64,000 bases of DNA from Chryseobacterium oleae. GTDB lineage: Bacteria > Bacteroidota > Bacteroidia > Flavobacteriales > Weeksellaceae. Of the stretch, positions 17,530 through 27,527 are shown one piece after another. Position numbers and translations under genes: made by a program. The notes under the pieces were generated by a model. It was not told where the DNA came from, did not search any database, and saw nothing but the letters and a program-made list of their open reading frames with translations. The DNA is taken from positions 1-64,000 of the forward strand of contig NZ_FOVD01000001.1 in the NCBI RefSeq assembly GCF_900115055.1, given 5' to 3'. Positions within the stretch are counted from its first letter, which is position 1. Each line of letters begins with the position of its first letter.

Positions 17530-18179
17530 TACAGTTTGGATTTAGCTTCCTCGATGTTCACGGCTTTTCCCAGTTTCCCCAATTCATGAAGATCTCCGAA
17601 AACTTCAATACGGATAGACTGATCAATACCTCCTACTCTCAAAGGTTCAAAACCTGTTTCTCTGATCACTTCTTCAATATCATTATTGATTTCCATATCA
17701 TCAGATGCATAAAATAATACGTCTTTTTCAGGTTCATGATTGGAAGATGACGCCAGTGTTCCTGCACCCAGTGTTCCGAAGGCTTTAACCAGTTTAGCCC
17801 CTTTAGGAAGAATTGCTTTGTTCAACTCTCCTGCTGATTCCATTTCTCCAATGATTTTTTTAAATCCGCCATTTCCGTCCGGAGCAATTGGATTGGAAAC
17901 ATCAACAATGATTTTACCCTGTAAACTGTTTCCGTTGTCATTAAAGAAATCCTTAAAAGCACCAAACCATATTGCTGGTATAATAATATCCGCTGTATTG
18001 ATCGCCTCTCCAATCGTTGTGCTTTTTGCAAATCCACCTGACTGCGCAGCGAAATCATTCGCTTCATCTGCATTTCTTGTGGCAACGATAACGTTATGCT
18101 TATTGTTTACTAAATTATTGGCTACTGCTTTACCGATATTTCCCAATCCGATAACCGCTACTTTTTTCTGTGTTTCCAT
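17529..18179 (-). CDS. NAD(P)-binding oxidoreductase (F420-dependent NADP reductase-like)
   Basis: A 216-residue Rossmann-fold protein. The N-terminus VAVIGLGNIGKAVANNL carries the GxGxxG dinucleotide site, followed by VATRN at the end of strand 2, which favours NADPH. NTADIIIPAIWFGAF and GKIIVDVSNPIAPDG fit the NADPH-dependent F420 reductase/6-phosphogluconate-type fold (F420_oxidored). The substrate is unknown. The start at 18179 is chosen rather than an in-frame ATG at 18248 because METQKKVAVIG is the natural beginning of the fold and a -7 box (18217-18210) lies between the two. It forms an operon with the NTF2-like lipoprotein. Confidence 0.85.
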   Translation of the reverse strand: METQKKVAVIGLGNIGKAVANNLVNNKHNVIVATRNADEANDFAAQSGGFAKSTTIGEAINTADIIIPAIWFGAFKDFFNDNGNSLQGKIIVDVSNPIAPDGNGGFKKIIGEMESAGELNKAILPKGAKLVKAFGTLGAGTLASSSNHEPEKDVLFYASDDMEINNDIEEVIRETGFEPLRVGGIDQSIRIEVFGDLHELGKLGKAVNIEEAKSKL

Positions 18180-18209
18180 TTTTGTAAATTTTAATGTTTT
18201 TGTATGGGT

Positions 18210-18217
18210 CAAAATTA
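18210..18217 (-). promoter_or_regulatory. -7 box that fixes the start of the reductase gene
   Basis: Minus strand TAATTTTG matches TAnnTTTG and lies 31 bases before the chosen ATG at 18179, downstream of the alternative ATG at 18248. A possible TTG lies 24 bases upstream, slightly too far. Confidence 0.45.
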
Positions 18218-18309
18218 GCACAGATAACGATGAAAAACCGGCAAACAAGTTTAAGAAAACATCTTAACAATTGGTAAGATAAATTCTTAACATAGTTTCA
18301 TAAAACAGA

Positions 18310-18897
18310 TTAATCCTTTATCCTTTTCGCACGGATTTTACTGAGAAACTGAGGCGTAATACCCAGGTATGAAGCGATTTGTGTATTGGAAAGACGGTTG
18401 GCCAGCTGTGGGTATTGTTTAAGAAAGAACTCATACTTTTCATCTCCTGTAGCACTGATATTTTGCAGCATACGGTTCTGAAGTTCGATAAATTTGTGTT
18501 CAATGATCACTCTGAAGTTTCGGTCAAACTTTGGATAGTAGGTATACAGAAACCACAGATCATGTTTTTCAATCTGCAGCACTACAGAATTTTCAAGGGC
18601 TACAATGTGTAATTTACTGGGCTTTTTGTTGTGGAAACTGTCGATGTCTACAATCCAGTCATTTTCAGAAGCAAACTGCAGATTATGCTCTACTCCGTCT
18701 TTATCTATACTGAACATTTTAAAACATCCGGAAACCACAAAGGTATAATACTGGCACACTTCATTTTCCTGCAGGATAAACTGTTTTCTTTTAATTCTCC
18801 TCTCGGTTATCCTCTCTTCCAATACGTCAATTTCTTCCTTTGACAGAGGAATATAGGTTTTAAAATAACTGATAAGCGGAGCGGTTTCTTTCGACAT
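18310..18897 (-). CDS. Crp/Fnr-family transcriptional regulator
   Basis: A 195-residue regulator with an N-terminal cyclic-nucleotide-binding-type beta-roll (about 20-120; REFxxxxGxxx-like core FILQENEVCQYYTFVVSGCFKMF) and a C-terminal winged helix with the recognition part NTQIASYLGITPQFLSKIRAK (about 168-188). No iron-sulfur cysteine cluster is evident and the cAMP-contact arginine is not conserved, so the ligand, if any, is unknown. It lies 130 bases upstream of the reductase/NTF2 operon on the same strand and is the obvious candidate to control it. That link is inference. Confidence 0.9.
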   Translation of the reverse strand: MSKETAPLISYFKTYIPLSKEEIDVLEERITERRIKRKQFILQENEVCQYYTFVVSGCFKMFSIDKDGVEHNLQFASENDWIVDIDSFHNKKPSKLHIVALENSVVLQIEKHDLWFLYTYYPKFDRNFRVIIEHKFIELQNRMLQNISATGDEKYEFFLKQYPQLANRLSNTQIASYLGITPQFLSKIRAKRIKD

Positions 18898-18997
18898 TGT
18901 GAATACGTGTGTTTGATTAATAAAATCAATCTCTATGACAATATATCAAAAAAAACTGAATTAGAAACGCTTCATCCTCAATTCATCAATAAGCCAC

Positions 18998-19029
18998 TTG
19001 CAGTATACCTTACAAATTGCCTATCTTTG
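18998..19029 (+). promoter_or_regulatory. Promoter of the radical SAM gene
   Basis: TTG (18998-19000), 21-nt spacer, TATCTTTG (19022-19029), matching both Bacteroidota elements. Transcription from here would give an 85-90 nt leader before the coding region. Confidence 0.65.
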
Positions 19030-19120
19030 CATTCGCAATCTGAGGGAAGATCCGGACGGTAACAATATCATTAAAATACTGTTATACAATTATTTAAACT
19101 CCGATTGAATGTAAATAAAT

Positions 19121-21325
19121 TTGAAAAATTTCCTGTTGAAAGATCTGCTTCTCATCACTCCGCCTTTTACCCAGCTCAATACACCTTATCCTGCAACAGC
19201 TTATATAAAAGGCTTTCTGAATACCAAAGATATTTCCAGCTATCAGACCGATCTGGGACTGGATGTTATTTTGGAATTATTTTCAAGAAACGGAATTGAG
19301 AAAATTTTCAACACAGAGGTTCATCTTCAGGAGATCTCAGAAAATTCACAGAGAATCTTTGCGCTCCGGGAAGAGTATCTGAAAACAATAGATCAGGTTA
19401 TTCATTTTCTACAGGGCAAAAATCCTACGCTGGCCAGACAGATTTGCAGCATGAATTTCCTTCCTGAGGCTTCCCGTTTCAATCAGTTGGACGATATGGA
19501 TTTTGCCTTTGGAAATATGGGACTTCAGGATAAAGCCAAGCACCTTGCCACGCTATATCTTGAGGATATTTCGGATTATATTATTGAAAATATTGATGCG
19601 GATTTCGGATTCAGCAGGTATGCAGAACGTCTTGGAAAAAGTGCCAATTCGTTTGACGAATTATATTTAAAACTATCAGGAGATCAGACTTTTATTGATT
19701 ATTTTACCTTAAAGATTCTTCAGGAAAAATTAGAATTAGTTCAGCCAAAACTGGTGTGTTTTTCAATTCCTTTTCCGGGAAATTTATACGCAGGTTTCAG
19801 GTGTGCACAGTTCATTAAAAAACATTATCCTCACATTAAAACTGCGATGGGCGGAGGTTTTCCCAATACGGAATTAAGAGAAGTAAAAGATCAGAGGGTT
19901 TTCGAGTTTTTTGATTTTATTACCCTTGATGATGGTGAACTTCCTCTTGAACTTCTGTGCAGTAATGTCTTACATCCTTCAGAAGAAGCTGAGTACAAAA
20001 GAACATTTTTAATTGAAAACCAAAAGGTTACCTATAAAAACAATTCCAAAAGACACGATTACAAACAGGCAGATATCGGAACTCCGGACTATACTGATTT
20101 AAAGTTGGATCAATATGTTTCGGTGATAGAAATTGCCAATCCGATGCACAGTTTATGGAGCGACGGACGCTGGAACAAGCTGACAATGGCTCATGGCTGC
20201 TACTGGGGGAAGTGTACATTCTGTGATATTTCTTTAGACTACATTAAAATTTATGAACCTATTTCTGCCAAAATTCTGGTTGACAGAATGGAAGAGCTCA
20301 TCCAAACAACGGGTGAAACCGGATTCCATTTTGTAGATGAAGCGGCACCACCGGCATTGATGCGTGAAGTCGCTTTGGAAATTCTGAGAAGAAATCTGGT
20401 CGTTACCTGGTGGACGAATATCCGTTTTGAAAAAAGCTTTACCCGCGATTTATGTTACCTGTTGAAAATTTCAGGATGCGTTGCGGTTTCCGGTGGACTT
20501 GAAGTAGCCAGTGATAGATTGTTGCAGTTAATCGACAAAGGAGTTTCGGTGGAACAGGTTGCCAGAGTGACAAGAAATTTCACGGAAGCCGGAATCATGG
20601 TTCATGCTTATCTGATGTATGGCTACCCAACTCAGACCATTCAGGAAACTGTGGATTCTTTGGAAATGGTAAGACAGATGTTTGAAATGGGAATTCTGCA
20701 AAGTGGATTCTGGCATCAGTTTGCCATGACTGCTCATTCGCCTGTAGGAATTAATCCTGAGGAATTTGGAGTGACTCCCGTGAAGGAAGAAATTCTGTTT
20801 GCGAACAACGATATTGATTTTAAAGACAAAACCGGAATCGATCACAGCAAGTTCAGCTTCGGACTGAAAAAATCTCTTTTTAATTATATGCACGGAATCA
20901 ATTTTGAATTTCCGCTTCAGGATTGGTTTGATTTTAAAATTCCAAGAACGCAGGTTCATCCCGATCATATTCACGACTGTCTTTTGGACGAAAACCAATT
21001 TGGCTTTAAAGGCAACTCAAAAGTGGTGTTTTTAACCAAAAACGTAATCGCTGAGAATCGCATAAAAAATAAAAAGAAGTACTCCGGGCCATATACGCTT
21101 CTTACATTCCACTTAAAAACCAATATTGTAAAGATCGATCTGGAGCAGGATAAGGCGGAATGGCTGATGAAAGTTCTGGAAGAAAATTCTATAGAAAACC
21201 CGAAAAAAGTTACAGCTCAGCAACTTAAGAATCAGTTTGAAGAAAATTTCGAAGATTTTGAACTGTTTTGGTTTTCAAAACCGATGCAGCAACTTAAGGA
21301 AAATGGGGTCATTTTGAGTCTTTAA
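19121..21325 (+). CDS. B12-binding domain radical SAM protein of unknown function
   Basis: A 734-residue protein. The N-terminal third (LLLITPPFTQLNTPYPATAYIKGFL) and the PKLVCFSIPFPGNLYAGFRCAQFIKKHYPHIKTAMGGGFPNTEL part form a cobalamin-binding-like Rossmann domain, although no DxHxxG motif is visible. The radical SAM core follows: HGCYWGKCTFC (358-368) supplies the three cluster cysteines with C-x4-C-x2-C spacing, then ISGCVAVSGGLEVASDRLLQLIDKG. The C-terminal 170 residues are an extra domain. The start is TTG at 19121: an ATG at 19109 is followed at once by a stop codon and no in-frame ATG lies upstream. The reaction is unknown; it stands alone with its own promoter and terminator. Confidence 0.8.
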   Translation: MKNFLLKDLLLITPPFTQLNTPYPATAYIKGFLNTKDISSYQTDLGLDVILELFSRNGIEKIFNTEVHLQEISENSQRIFALREEYLKTIDQVIHFLQGKNPTLARQICSMNFLPEASRFNQLDDMDFAFGNMGLQDKAKHLATLYLEDISDYIIENIDADFGFSRYAERLGKSANSFDELYLKLSGDQTFIDYFTLKILQEKLELVQPKLVCFSIPFPGNLYAGFRCAQFIKKHYPHIKTAMGGGFPNTELREVKDQRVFEFFDFITLDDGELPLELLCSNVLHPSEEAEYKRTFLIENQKVTYKNNSKRHDYKQADIGTPDYTDLKLDQYVSVIEIANPMHSLWSDGRWNKLTMAHGCYWGKCTFCDISLDYIKIYEPISAKILVDRMEELIQTTGETGFHFVDEAAPPALMREVALEILRRNLVVTWWTNIRFEKSFTRDLCYLLKISGCVAVSGGLEVASDRLLQLIDKGVSVEQVARVTRNFTEAGIMVHAYLMYGYPTQTIQETVDSLEMVRQMFEMGILQSGFWHQFAMTAHSPVGINPEEFGVTPVKEEILFANNDIDFKDKTGIDHSKFSFGLKKSLFNYMHGINFEFPLQDWFDFKIPRTQVHPDHIHDCLLDENQFGFKGNSKVVFLTKNVIAENRIKNKKKYSGPYTLLTFHLKTNIVKIDLEQDKAEWLMKVLEENSIENPKKVTAQQLKNQFEENFEDFELFWFSKPMQQLKENGVILSL

Positions 21326-21340
21326 TTTTTGAACAAAATA

Positions 21341-21368
21341 AAACCCGGAAAATCAATTTTCCGGGTTT
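21341..21368 (+). terminator. Intrinsic terminator of the radical SAM gene
   Basis: Twelve-bp arms AAACCCGGAAAA (21341-21352) and TTTTCCGGGTTT (21357-21368), loop TCAA, followed by T residues. Confidence 0.85.
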
Positions 21369-21518
21369 TTTATGAATTATCAGATTTGAACCATTAATAT
21401 CTTCAAAGGAGGTAAGAATAATTAAGATAAAATCGAAGATTTAAAAAAGCATCTACCCTTAAGCAAAGCTCACCTTAATATTTCTTAAAAACTATATTTT
21501 TCTTAATGGTTCAAAATT

Positions 21519-22340
21519 TTATTTCTCAGCACTTTCTTTCTGAACAGGACCTACCGTCACTTTTTCCTGAACCTTAATGAAAGTCGGATCCATAATCGCC
21601 ATCCGCTCTGCAATAGCCTTATATGTCGGATATTTTAAAATGGATGCTCTTCCGGACATTTCCCTGTAAAGCGTAAAACTCTTTCCTCCTGCTGTTTTCA
21701 GCTGTTTGGTCGTGGTGATATATCTTCCGATTAATTTGCTTTTAGCATCATAAATCTCAATATCCACAAATGTCTTATCAGAAATGGTGTCTTCTGATCC
21801 AAAACTTACGGGAAGATTCGTAAAATATCCTACCGGAACACCATTGGACAGGATCTCTCCCACTTTATTCACTTCGATATTCATTTTATCGATTTTGCTT
21901 CTGGTGGTATAAGCATCTTTTGTCTTGGAATCCAGCTTTCTTTTGGGAACATTTTTAAAGATTTCGTCTAAATTTTTAATGTTGATCCCTTTATTATCGA
22001 TGATTTTCAAGCCTTTGATCGAAGTATAAACCGCTGATTTTTCTTCACCCGAAAATGCAGACGGAGAAATATAGTCCATCTCTATGACTTTATCCCTGTT
22101 GTAAACCCGATTCAGTTTGATATAACTGTCTCTTACAGAATCCACTATACTTTTATCAACAAACTCGATGGTATACATCGGGGTTTCATTGAGATCCAGG
22201 AAAGTATAGGTGTTGGACTTATTGACAATCTTAGCGACATGAATTCCGTCCAGGCTTACGATACCTCTTTTGGTTTTGAAATTCTGGGCGTTAGATAAAA
22301 TCCCCAGAATGGTAAAGAATATGATTGTACTTTTCTTCAT
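21519..22340 (-). CDS. Exported protein of unknown function
   Basis: A 273-residue protein with a signal peptide (MKKSTIIFFTILGILSNAQ). The mature part is rich in beta strands and shows no motif that I recognise. It starts with KTKRGIVSLDGIHVAKIVNKSNTYTFLDLN, which could be a strand-rich repeat sensor or scaffold, and ends in a Lys/Glu-rich tail after TFIKVQEKVTVGPVQ. The neighbours are the ATP synthase genes upstream (same strand, separated by a terminator), so it is likely expressed separately. Length and composition resemble genus-restricted exported proteins of flavobacteria. No function is proposed. Confidence 0.75.
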   Translation of the reverse strand: MKKSTIIFFTILGILSNAQNFKTKRGIVSLDGIHVAKIVNKSNTYTFLDLNETPMYTIEFVDKSIVDSVRDSYIKLNRVYNRDKVIEMDYISPSAFSGEEKSAVYTSIKGLKIIDNKGINIKNLDEIFKNVPKRKLDSKTKDAYTTRSKIDKMNIEVNKVGEILSNGVPVGYFTNLPVSFGSEDTISDKTFVDIEIYDAKSKLIGRYITTTKQLKTAGGKSFTLYREMSGRASILKYPTYKAIAERMAIMDPTFIKVQEKVTVGPVQKESAEK

Positions 22341-22365
22341 AAAATCAGACTTTTACACATAAAAA

Positions 22366-22389
22366 AAAGTGTAACCAAAGTTACACTTT
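22366..22389 (-). terminator. Intrinsic terminator of atpD-atpC
   Basis: Ten-bp arms AAAGTGTAAC (22366-22375) and GTTACACTTT (22380-22389). On the minus strand the stem is followed by a run of eight T. Confidence 0.85.
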
Positions 22390-22418
22390 CTTGAAAATAT
22401 ATTTAGCTTTTCATTTAA

Positions 22419-22700
22419 TTATTCACAAAGGATGATTCCTTTATTATGATTAAATTCTACAACACCGCTTTTGATAGGATAAGAGAAAACTGACTCTTTA
22501 TCATTTTCCTTAGTAAGGTTTTTAGCGAAAGCTTCTCCAACAGAATTGGTAAAAAGCTTCACCTTCCCCCCGATTAAAGAAGAAACAATTCCTGCGTGGT
22601 TTTTCATGATGTGAAATTCACCATTCTTCCCAGGCAATAATACTGATTCTACTTCTCCTTCAAAAACTACGTACTCTGGTGTTAAAATTTTTATATTCAT
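22419..22700 (-). CDS. atpC: F1Fo ATP synthase epsilon subunit, short form
   Basis: A 93-residue protein matching the N-terminal beta-sandwich of epsilon: MNIKILTPEYVVFEGEVESVLLPGKNGEFHIMKNHAGIVSSLIGG. The helical C-terminal domain that inhibits ATP hydrolysis in other bacteria is absent; the protein ends FNHNKGIILCE. This short form is usual in Bacteroidota. It follows atpD by 96 bases, and that gap is filled mainly with a GATTAAAA repeat array and TCT-rich heptamers. Epsilon sits in the central stalk and couples rotation to catalysis. Confidence 0.93.
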   Translation of the reverse strand: MNIKILTPEYVVFEGEVESVLLPGKNGEFHIMKNHAGIVSSLIGGKVKLFTNSVGEAFAKNLTKENDKESVFSYPIKSGVVEFNHNKGIILCE

Positions 22701-22709
22701 TTTAATTTA

Positions 22710-22795
22710 GATTAAAAGATTAAAAGATTGAAGATTAAAAGATTTTTGACAAATAATGTCTCTCGTCTCAGGTCTAAAAATCTTATGTCTAATTT
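22710..22795. repeat. GATTAAAA octamer array and TCT heptamers between atpD and atpC
   Basis: GATTAAAA at 22710, 22718 and 22733 with GATTGAA and GATTTTT between and after; then GTCT at 22758, 22765 and 22772 with 7-base spacing. The unit is the reverse complement of the TTTTAATC array at 8339-8371. Confidence 0.7.
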
Positions 22796-22796
22796 A

Positions 22797-24600
<1,804 letters not shown>

Positions 24601-24608
24601 TATATTTG
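24601..24608 (+). promoter_or_regulatory. -7 box of ribF, decides the start codon
   Basis: TATATTTG matches TAnnTTTG. The in-frame TTG at 24606 is part of this box, so it cannot be the start; the next TTG, 24627, is used. Confidence 0.6.
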
Positions 24609-24626
24609 CAGTCAAATTTTTCCGTT

Positions 24627-25547
24627 TTGAAAGTTTTCAAGAATTTTAAAGATTATTCCTCTCAAAAGCCTTTAGCACTGTCTTTAGGAATGTTTGACGG
24701 AGTACATCTCGGGCATAAAAGTATCATCGACGAACTGATAAAAGTAGGTTCAGAGAATAATCTGGAGACAGCCATCCTTACTTTTTGGCCGCATCCGCGA
24801 TTTGTTTTTAACCCAAATGAAGATCTGAAACTTCTCAATACGGTAGATGAAAAGAAAGAACTGATCGAAAAATACAACATCGATCATTTATTCCTGAAAG
24901 AATTTGATGATGAATTCAGAAACCTTACCGGAGAAGAATTTGTACGCCAGATCCTGATAGACAAACTGAATGTGAAATACCTTATTATAGGATATGACCA
25001 TTCATTCGGAAAAAATAAAAGCGGGAATTTCGAACTTCTTCAAAAACTATCCAAAGAACTGGACTTCGATGTGGAACAGATGGAAGCCATCAATATCCAC
25101 GAAAACAATATCAGCTCAACCAAAGTACGTAATGCTCTTCTGACGGGCAATATTAAAGCAGCCAATGAAATGCTGGGTTACTCCTACTCTGTCTCCGGAA
25201 CTGTAGTTCATGGGAAAAAGATCGGAAGAACCATCGGTTATCCTACGGCTAATATTGATACTGAATCTATTAAACTTCTTCCTAAAAAGGGTGCCTACAT
25301 TGTAGAAACGGAGGTAAAAGGCCAGCAATACAAAGGAATGCTGAGCATTGGAACCAATCCTACAGTAAACGGTGAAAAACTAACCGTTGAAGTGTACATC
25401 CTAGATTTTGACGGAGATATTTATGATGAAAGAATCACGGTAAGATTCAGAGATTTCCTTCATGACGAAATCAAATTTGAAGGTCTTGAAAAGCTGATTG
25501 AGAGATTGGATGAGGATAAAAAATTAACTGAAGAATTTAATTTCTAA
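24627..25547 (+). CDS. ribF: Bifunctional riboflavin kinase / FAD synthetase
   Basis: A 306-residue enzyme making FMN and then FAD. The N-terminal nucleotidyltransferase part has GMFDGVHLGHKSII (HxGH motif) near residue 21 and ISSTKVRNAL near 160-170; the C-terminal riboflavin kinase part has GTVVHGKKIGRTIGYPTANI near 190-210 and ends DEIKFEGLEKLIERLDED. The start is TTG at 24627: no in-frame ATG lies upstream, and an earlier TTG at 24606 is inside the -7 promoter box. The gene is alone, followed by a strong terminator. No FMN riboswitch is visible in the very short leader. Confidence 0.93.
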   Translation: MKVFKNFKDYSSQKPLALSLGMFDGVHLGHKSIIDELIKVGSENNLETAILTFWPHPRFVFNPNEDLKLLNTVDEKKELIEKYNIDHLFLKEFDDEFRNLTGEEFVRQILIDKLNVKYLIIGYDHSFGKNKSGNFELLQKLSKELDFDVEQMEAINIHENNISSTKVRNALLTGNIKAANEMLGYSYSVSGTVVHGKKIGRTIGYPTANIDTESIKLLPKKGAYIVETEVKGQQYKGMLSIGTNPTVNGEKLTVEVYILDFDGDIYDERITVRFRDFLHDEIKFEGLEKLIERLDEDKKLTEEFNF

Positions 25548-25554
25548 GAAACAT

Positions 25555-25588
25555 AAAAAAGCCGGCTTATCATATAAGCCGGCTTTTT
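25555..25588. terminator. Bidirectional intrinsic terminator
   Basis: Ten-bp arms GCCGGCTTAT and ATAAGCCGGC with a 3-nt loop, flanked by A-run and T-run. It serves ribF (plus) and the convergent lipoprotein gene at 25596. Confidence 0.9.
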
Positions 25589-25595
25589 ATCAGGT

Positions 25596-26060
25596 TTATT
25601 TTAATATTTTTAAGTAAACCTTCTGCGGTTCGTTATTTAATGTCACTGTAGGGAATTGTTTATCGTGATCTATAAATATATCTCCTTTTTCATTAGACTT
25701 TCCATTTCCATCAGAATCCCAGTCAAGGCTTATGTAGTATTTAACAGCCCCGACAGGTTTTGGAGTAATACGGCTTTCTGCATCTTTGGGTACAGGTAAA
25801 TCAATTGTGAAAGGAATTGATTTTTGCTCAAATTCTTTTTCTGTAATTAATGTGGCAGGAGCATCAGCTAAATTGGGATCCGCTCCGTATAAACTTACTT
25901 TAAGTTTTGGATTTTTAATCGTAAAATTCTCTGCTCCTGAGAATTCTATTTTTACAGTATTGGAATCTGCACTGGCTGTGTTATTTTTTTTATCCACTGT
26001 ATTACAGCTTAATAACATCAATGTACCTGCTATAGCAAGCAATGAAAAATAGTTTCTCAT
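25596..26060 (-). CDS. Lipoprotein of unknown function (weakly YbaY-like)
   Basis: A 154-residue lipoprotein with signal MRNYFSLLAIAGTLMLLSC (lipobox LLSC). The mature domain is strand-rich: FSGAENFTIKNPKLKVSLYG, then IPFTIDLPVPKDAESRITPK, YYISLDWDSDGNGK, and IDHDKQFPTVTLN. The order PFxIxLP...Y.I.L..D...D...P..TL recalls YbaY/pilotin-type beta-sandwich lipoproteins, but the match is weak and made by eye. The segment DWDSDGNGKSNEKGD looks like a calcium-binding loop. It faces ribF and shares a terminator with it. Confidence 0.7.
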   Translation of the reverse strand: MRNYFSLLAIAGTLMLLSCNTVDKKNNTASADSNTVKIEFSGAENFTIKNPKLKVSLYGADPNLADAPATLITEKEFEQKSIPFTIDLPVPKDAESRITPKPVGAVKYYISLDWDSDGNGKSNEKGDIFIDHDKQFPTVTLNNEPQKVYLKILK

Positions 26061-26168
26061 AGTATTTTTATTTTTAGTTAATCCTAATTTTGATTAAGAG
26101 TATTAACAACAAACTTCATACCTCACTCCTATGAGAAAAAAAAACTTTTCATTTCTTTCTAACCTACC

Positions 26169-26522
26169 TTATGAATTACTGATCGATTCCTGAGCCTTCT
26201 TAGTCAGAGATTTAAATACAAGATCATAAGACTGATCAATCATTCTAAAGATCAAATCCCTTTTCAAACCATCTAACAGCACTGAATTCCAGTGGGTTTT
26301 ATTCATGTGAAAGGCACCGGTGATCTGCGGATGCTGCTCGCGGAGTTCGGCGCTCCATTCGGGATCGGTTTTTACATTAATTCCTAATGGCTGTCTTTCC
26401 AGTCCCATCAGTAAAAACATTTTCGTCCCTACTTTCATGACAAGGGTTTCATTATCAAAAGGAAAGGTTTCTGTAACTCCTTTTTTGGCAAGACAATAGT
26501 CTAGAATTTCGTTGGCATCCAT
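26169..26522 (-). CDS. MmcQ/YjbR family protein
   Basis: A 117-residue protein of the MmcQ/YjbR family (CyaY-like fold with a double-wing DNA-binding-like motif). Typical features are the start ANEILDYCLAKKGVTETFPFDNETLVMKVGTKMF, the PLGINVKTDPEWSAELREQHPQI part, and the MNKTHWNSVLLDGLKRDLIFRMIDQSYDLV end. The function is not settled. A 7-base-period repeat array starts 9 bases upstream of its ATG, in the space shared with the divergent reductase-like gene. Confidence 0.9.
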   Translation of the reverse strand: MDANEILDYCLAKKGVTETFPFDNETLVMKVGTKMFLLMGLERQPLGINVKTDPEWSAELREQHPQITGAFHMNKTHWNSVLLDGLKRDLIFRMIDQSYDLVFKSLTKKAQESISNS

Positions 26523-26530
26523 GGTTTTTA

Positions 26531-26583
26531 TAAGTAATGAGTAATGGGTAATAAGTAATGAGTAATGGGTAATAAGTAATGGT
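26531..26583. repeat. TAAT-based heptamer array with 21-bp superperiod
   Basis: TAAT recurs at 26535, 26542, 26549, 26556, 26563, 26570 and 26577, exactly every 7 bases. The order of heptamers TAATGAG, TAATGGG, TAATAAG repeats, giving a 21-bp direct repeat present two and a half times. Confidence 0.9.
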
Positions 26584-26699
26584 TATGTTGAGCGTCTTTT
26601 GTTTTATATGTATGATAAGTGAGTAATGATCGTTGATATTAATTTCAAATGTAGTAAATTTAAGAAAGAAAATACTATCCATACAAAATCACAACTATT

Positions 26700-27359
26700 A
26701 TGAAAGCTTTGGTAATCGGTGCTACAGGCGCTACAGGAAAAGATCTGGTGAAACAACTGCTTAATGACAAGGAGTTTGAAGAAGTTGATATTTTTGTCAG
26801 AAAACCTGTAGATGTTCAAAATGATAAGCTTAAAGTGCATGTAGTTAACTTTGAACATCCTGAAGAATGGAAGGATAAAGTAAAAGGCGATGTTGTATTT
26901 TCATGTCTGGGAACTACGCTTAAAGCTGCCGGCAGCAAGGAAGCACAAAGGAAAGTAGATTTCGGTTATCAGTATGAATTTGCCAAGGCAGCCAAAGAAA
27001 ATGATGTGGATGATTATGTCCTCGTATCCGCCTATGGAGCCAATCCAACTTCTAAGATCTTCTATTCCAAAATGAAAGGAGAACTGGAGGAAGCCGTTAA
27101 ACAACTGCATTTTACGAAGATTACTATTTTTAAACCCGGAATGCTCGAAAGAAAAGATTCGGGAAGAACCGGAGAAGTTCTGGGCAGCAGAATTATAAAA
27201 TTCGCGAATAAACTTGGTCTTCTGGAAAGTCAAAAACCATTGCCTACAGATGTTTTAGCCAAAGCCATGATCAATTCTTCTAAAATAAAAAGCAATGGTT
27301 ATTCCAGTATTAAATTGGGGAATATTTTCTGTTTTGCGGATAAGAAGTTTGAGAGTTAG
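26700..27359 (+). CDS. NAD(P)H-binding protein, atypical short-chain dehydrogenase (TIP30-like)
   Basis: A 219-residue Rossmann protein. VIGATGATGKDLVKQLL (about 4-20) is the GxxGxxG site of the atypical SDR class, VFVRKP-like IFVRKPVD follows strand 2, and DVVFSCLGTTLKAAGSKEAQRKVDFGY resembles HTATIP2/TIP30 proteins. YSKMKGELEEAVK (about 118-130) supplies the YxxxK pair, and ITIFKPGMLERKD continues the family pattern. It probably binds NADPH; a substrate is not known. It is divergent from the MmcQ gene and has no operon partner. Confidence 0.85.
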   Translation: MKALVIGATGATGKDLVKQLLNDKEFEEVDIFVRKPVDVQNDKLKVHVVNFEHPEEWKDKVKGDVVFSCLGTTLKAAGSKEAQRKVDFGYQYEFAKAAKENDVDDYVLVSAYGANPTSKIFYSKMKGELEEAVKQLHFTKITIFKPGMLERKDSGRTGEVLGSRIIKFANKLGLLESQKPLPTDVLAKAMINSSKIKSNGYSSIKLGNIFCFADKKFES

Positions 27360-27503
27360 AAATTATGGGTTAACAAAAATGCTTTATACTAATTAAATTA
27401 CAGTATTTTTTCTCTAATATTTCATTTTTAATTTAAAATAAAGATAATATACTACCAAATACATCATTTTATTACGAAATAAATATATTTTATCAATATA
27501 CTG

Positions 27504-27511
27504 TATATTTG
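27504..27511 (+). promoter_or_regulatory. -7 box of the His-zipper lipoprotein gene
   Basis: TATATTTG matches TAnnTTTG and ends 16 bases before the first ATG (27528). No clear TTG at the expected distance. Confidence 0.5.
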
Positions 27512-27527
27512 TTCGATTAAAAACAAA

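Noticed and set aside
19109..19114. ATG start for the radical SAM gene
   Set aside because: It is followed immediately by TAA in its own frame; the coding frame begins at TTG 19121.
19030..19120. Cobalamin riboswitch before the B12-binding radical SAM gene
   Set aside because: The leader is about 90 nt, too short for that riboswitch, and has no B12-box-like sequence.
24609..24626. FMN riboswitch before ribF
   Set aside because: The leader is under 20 nt.
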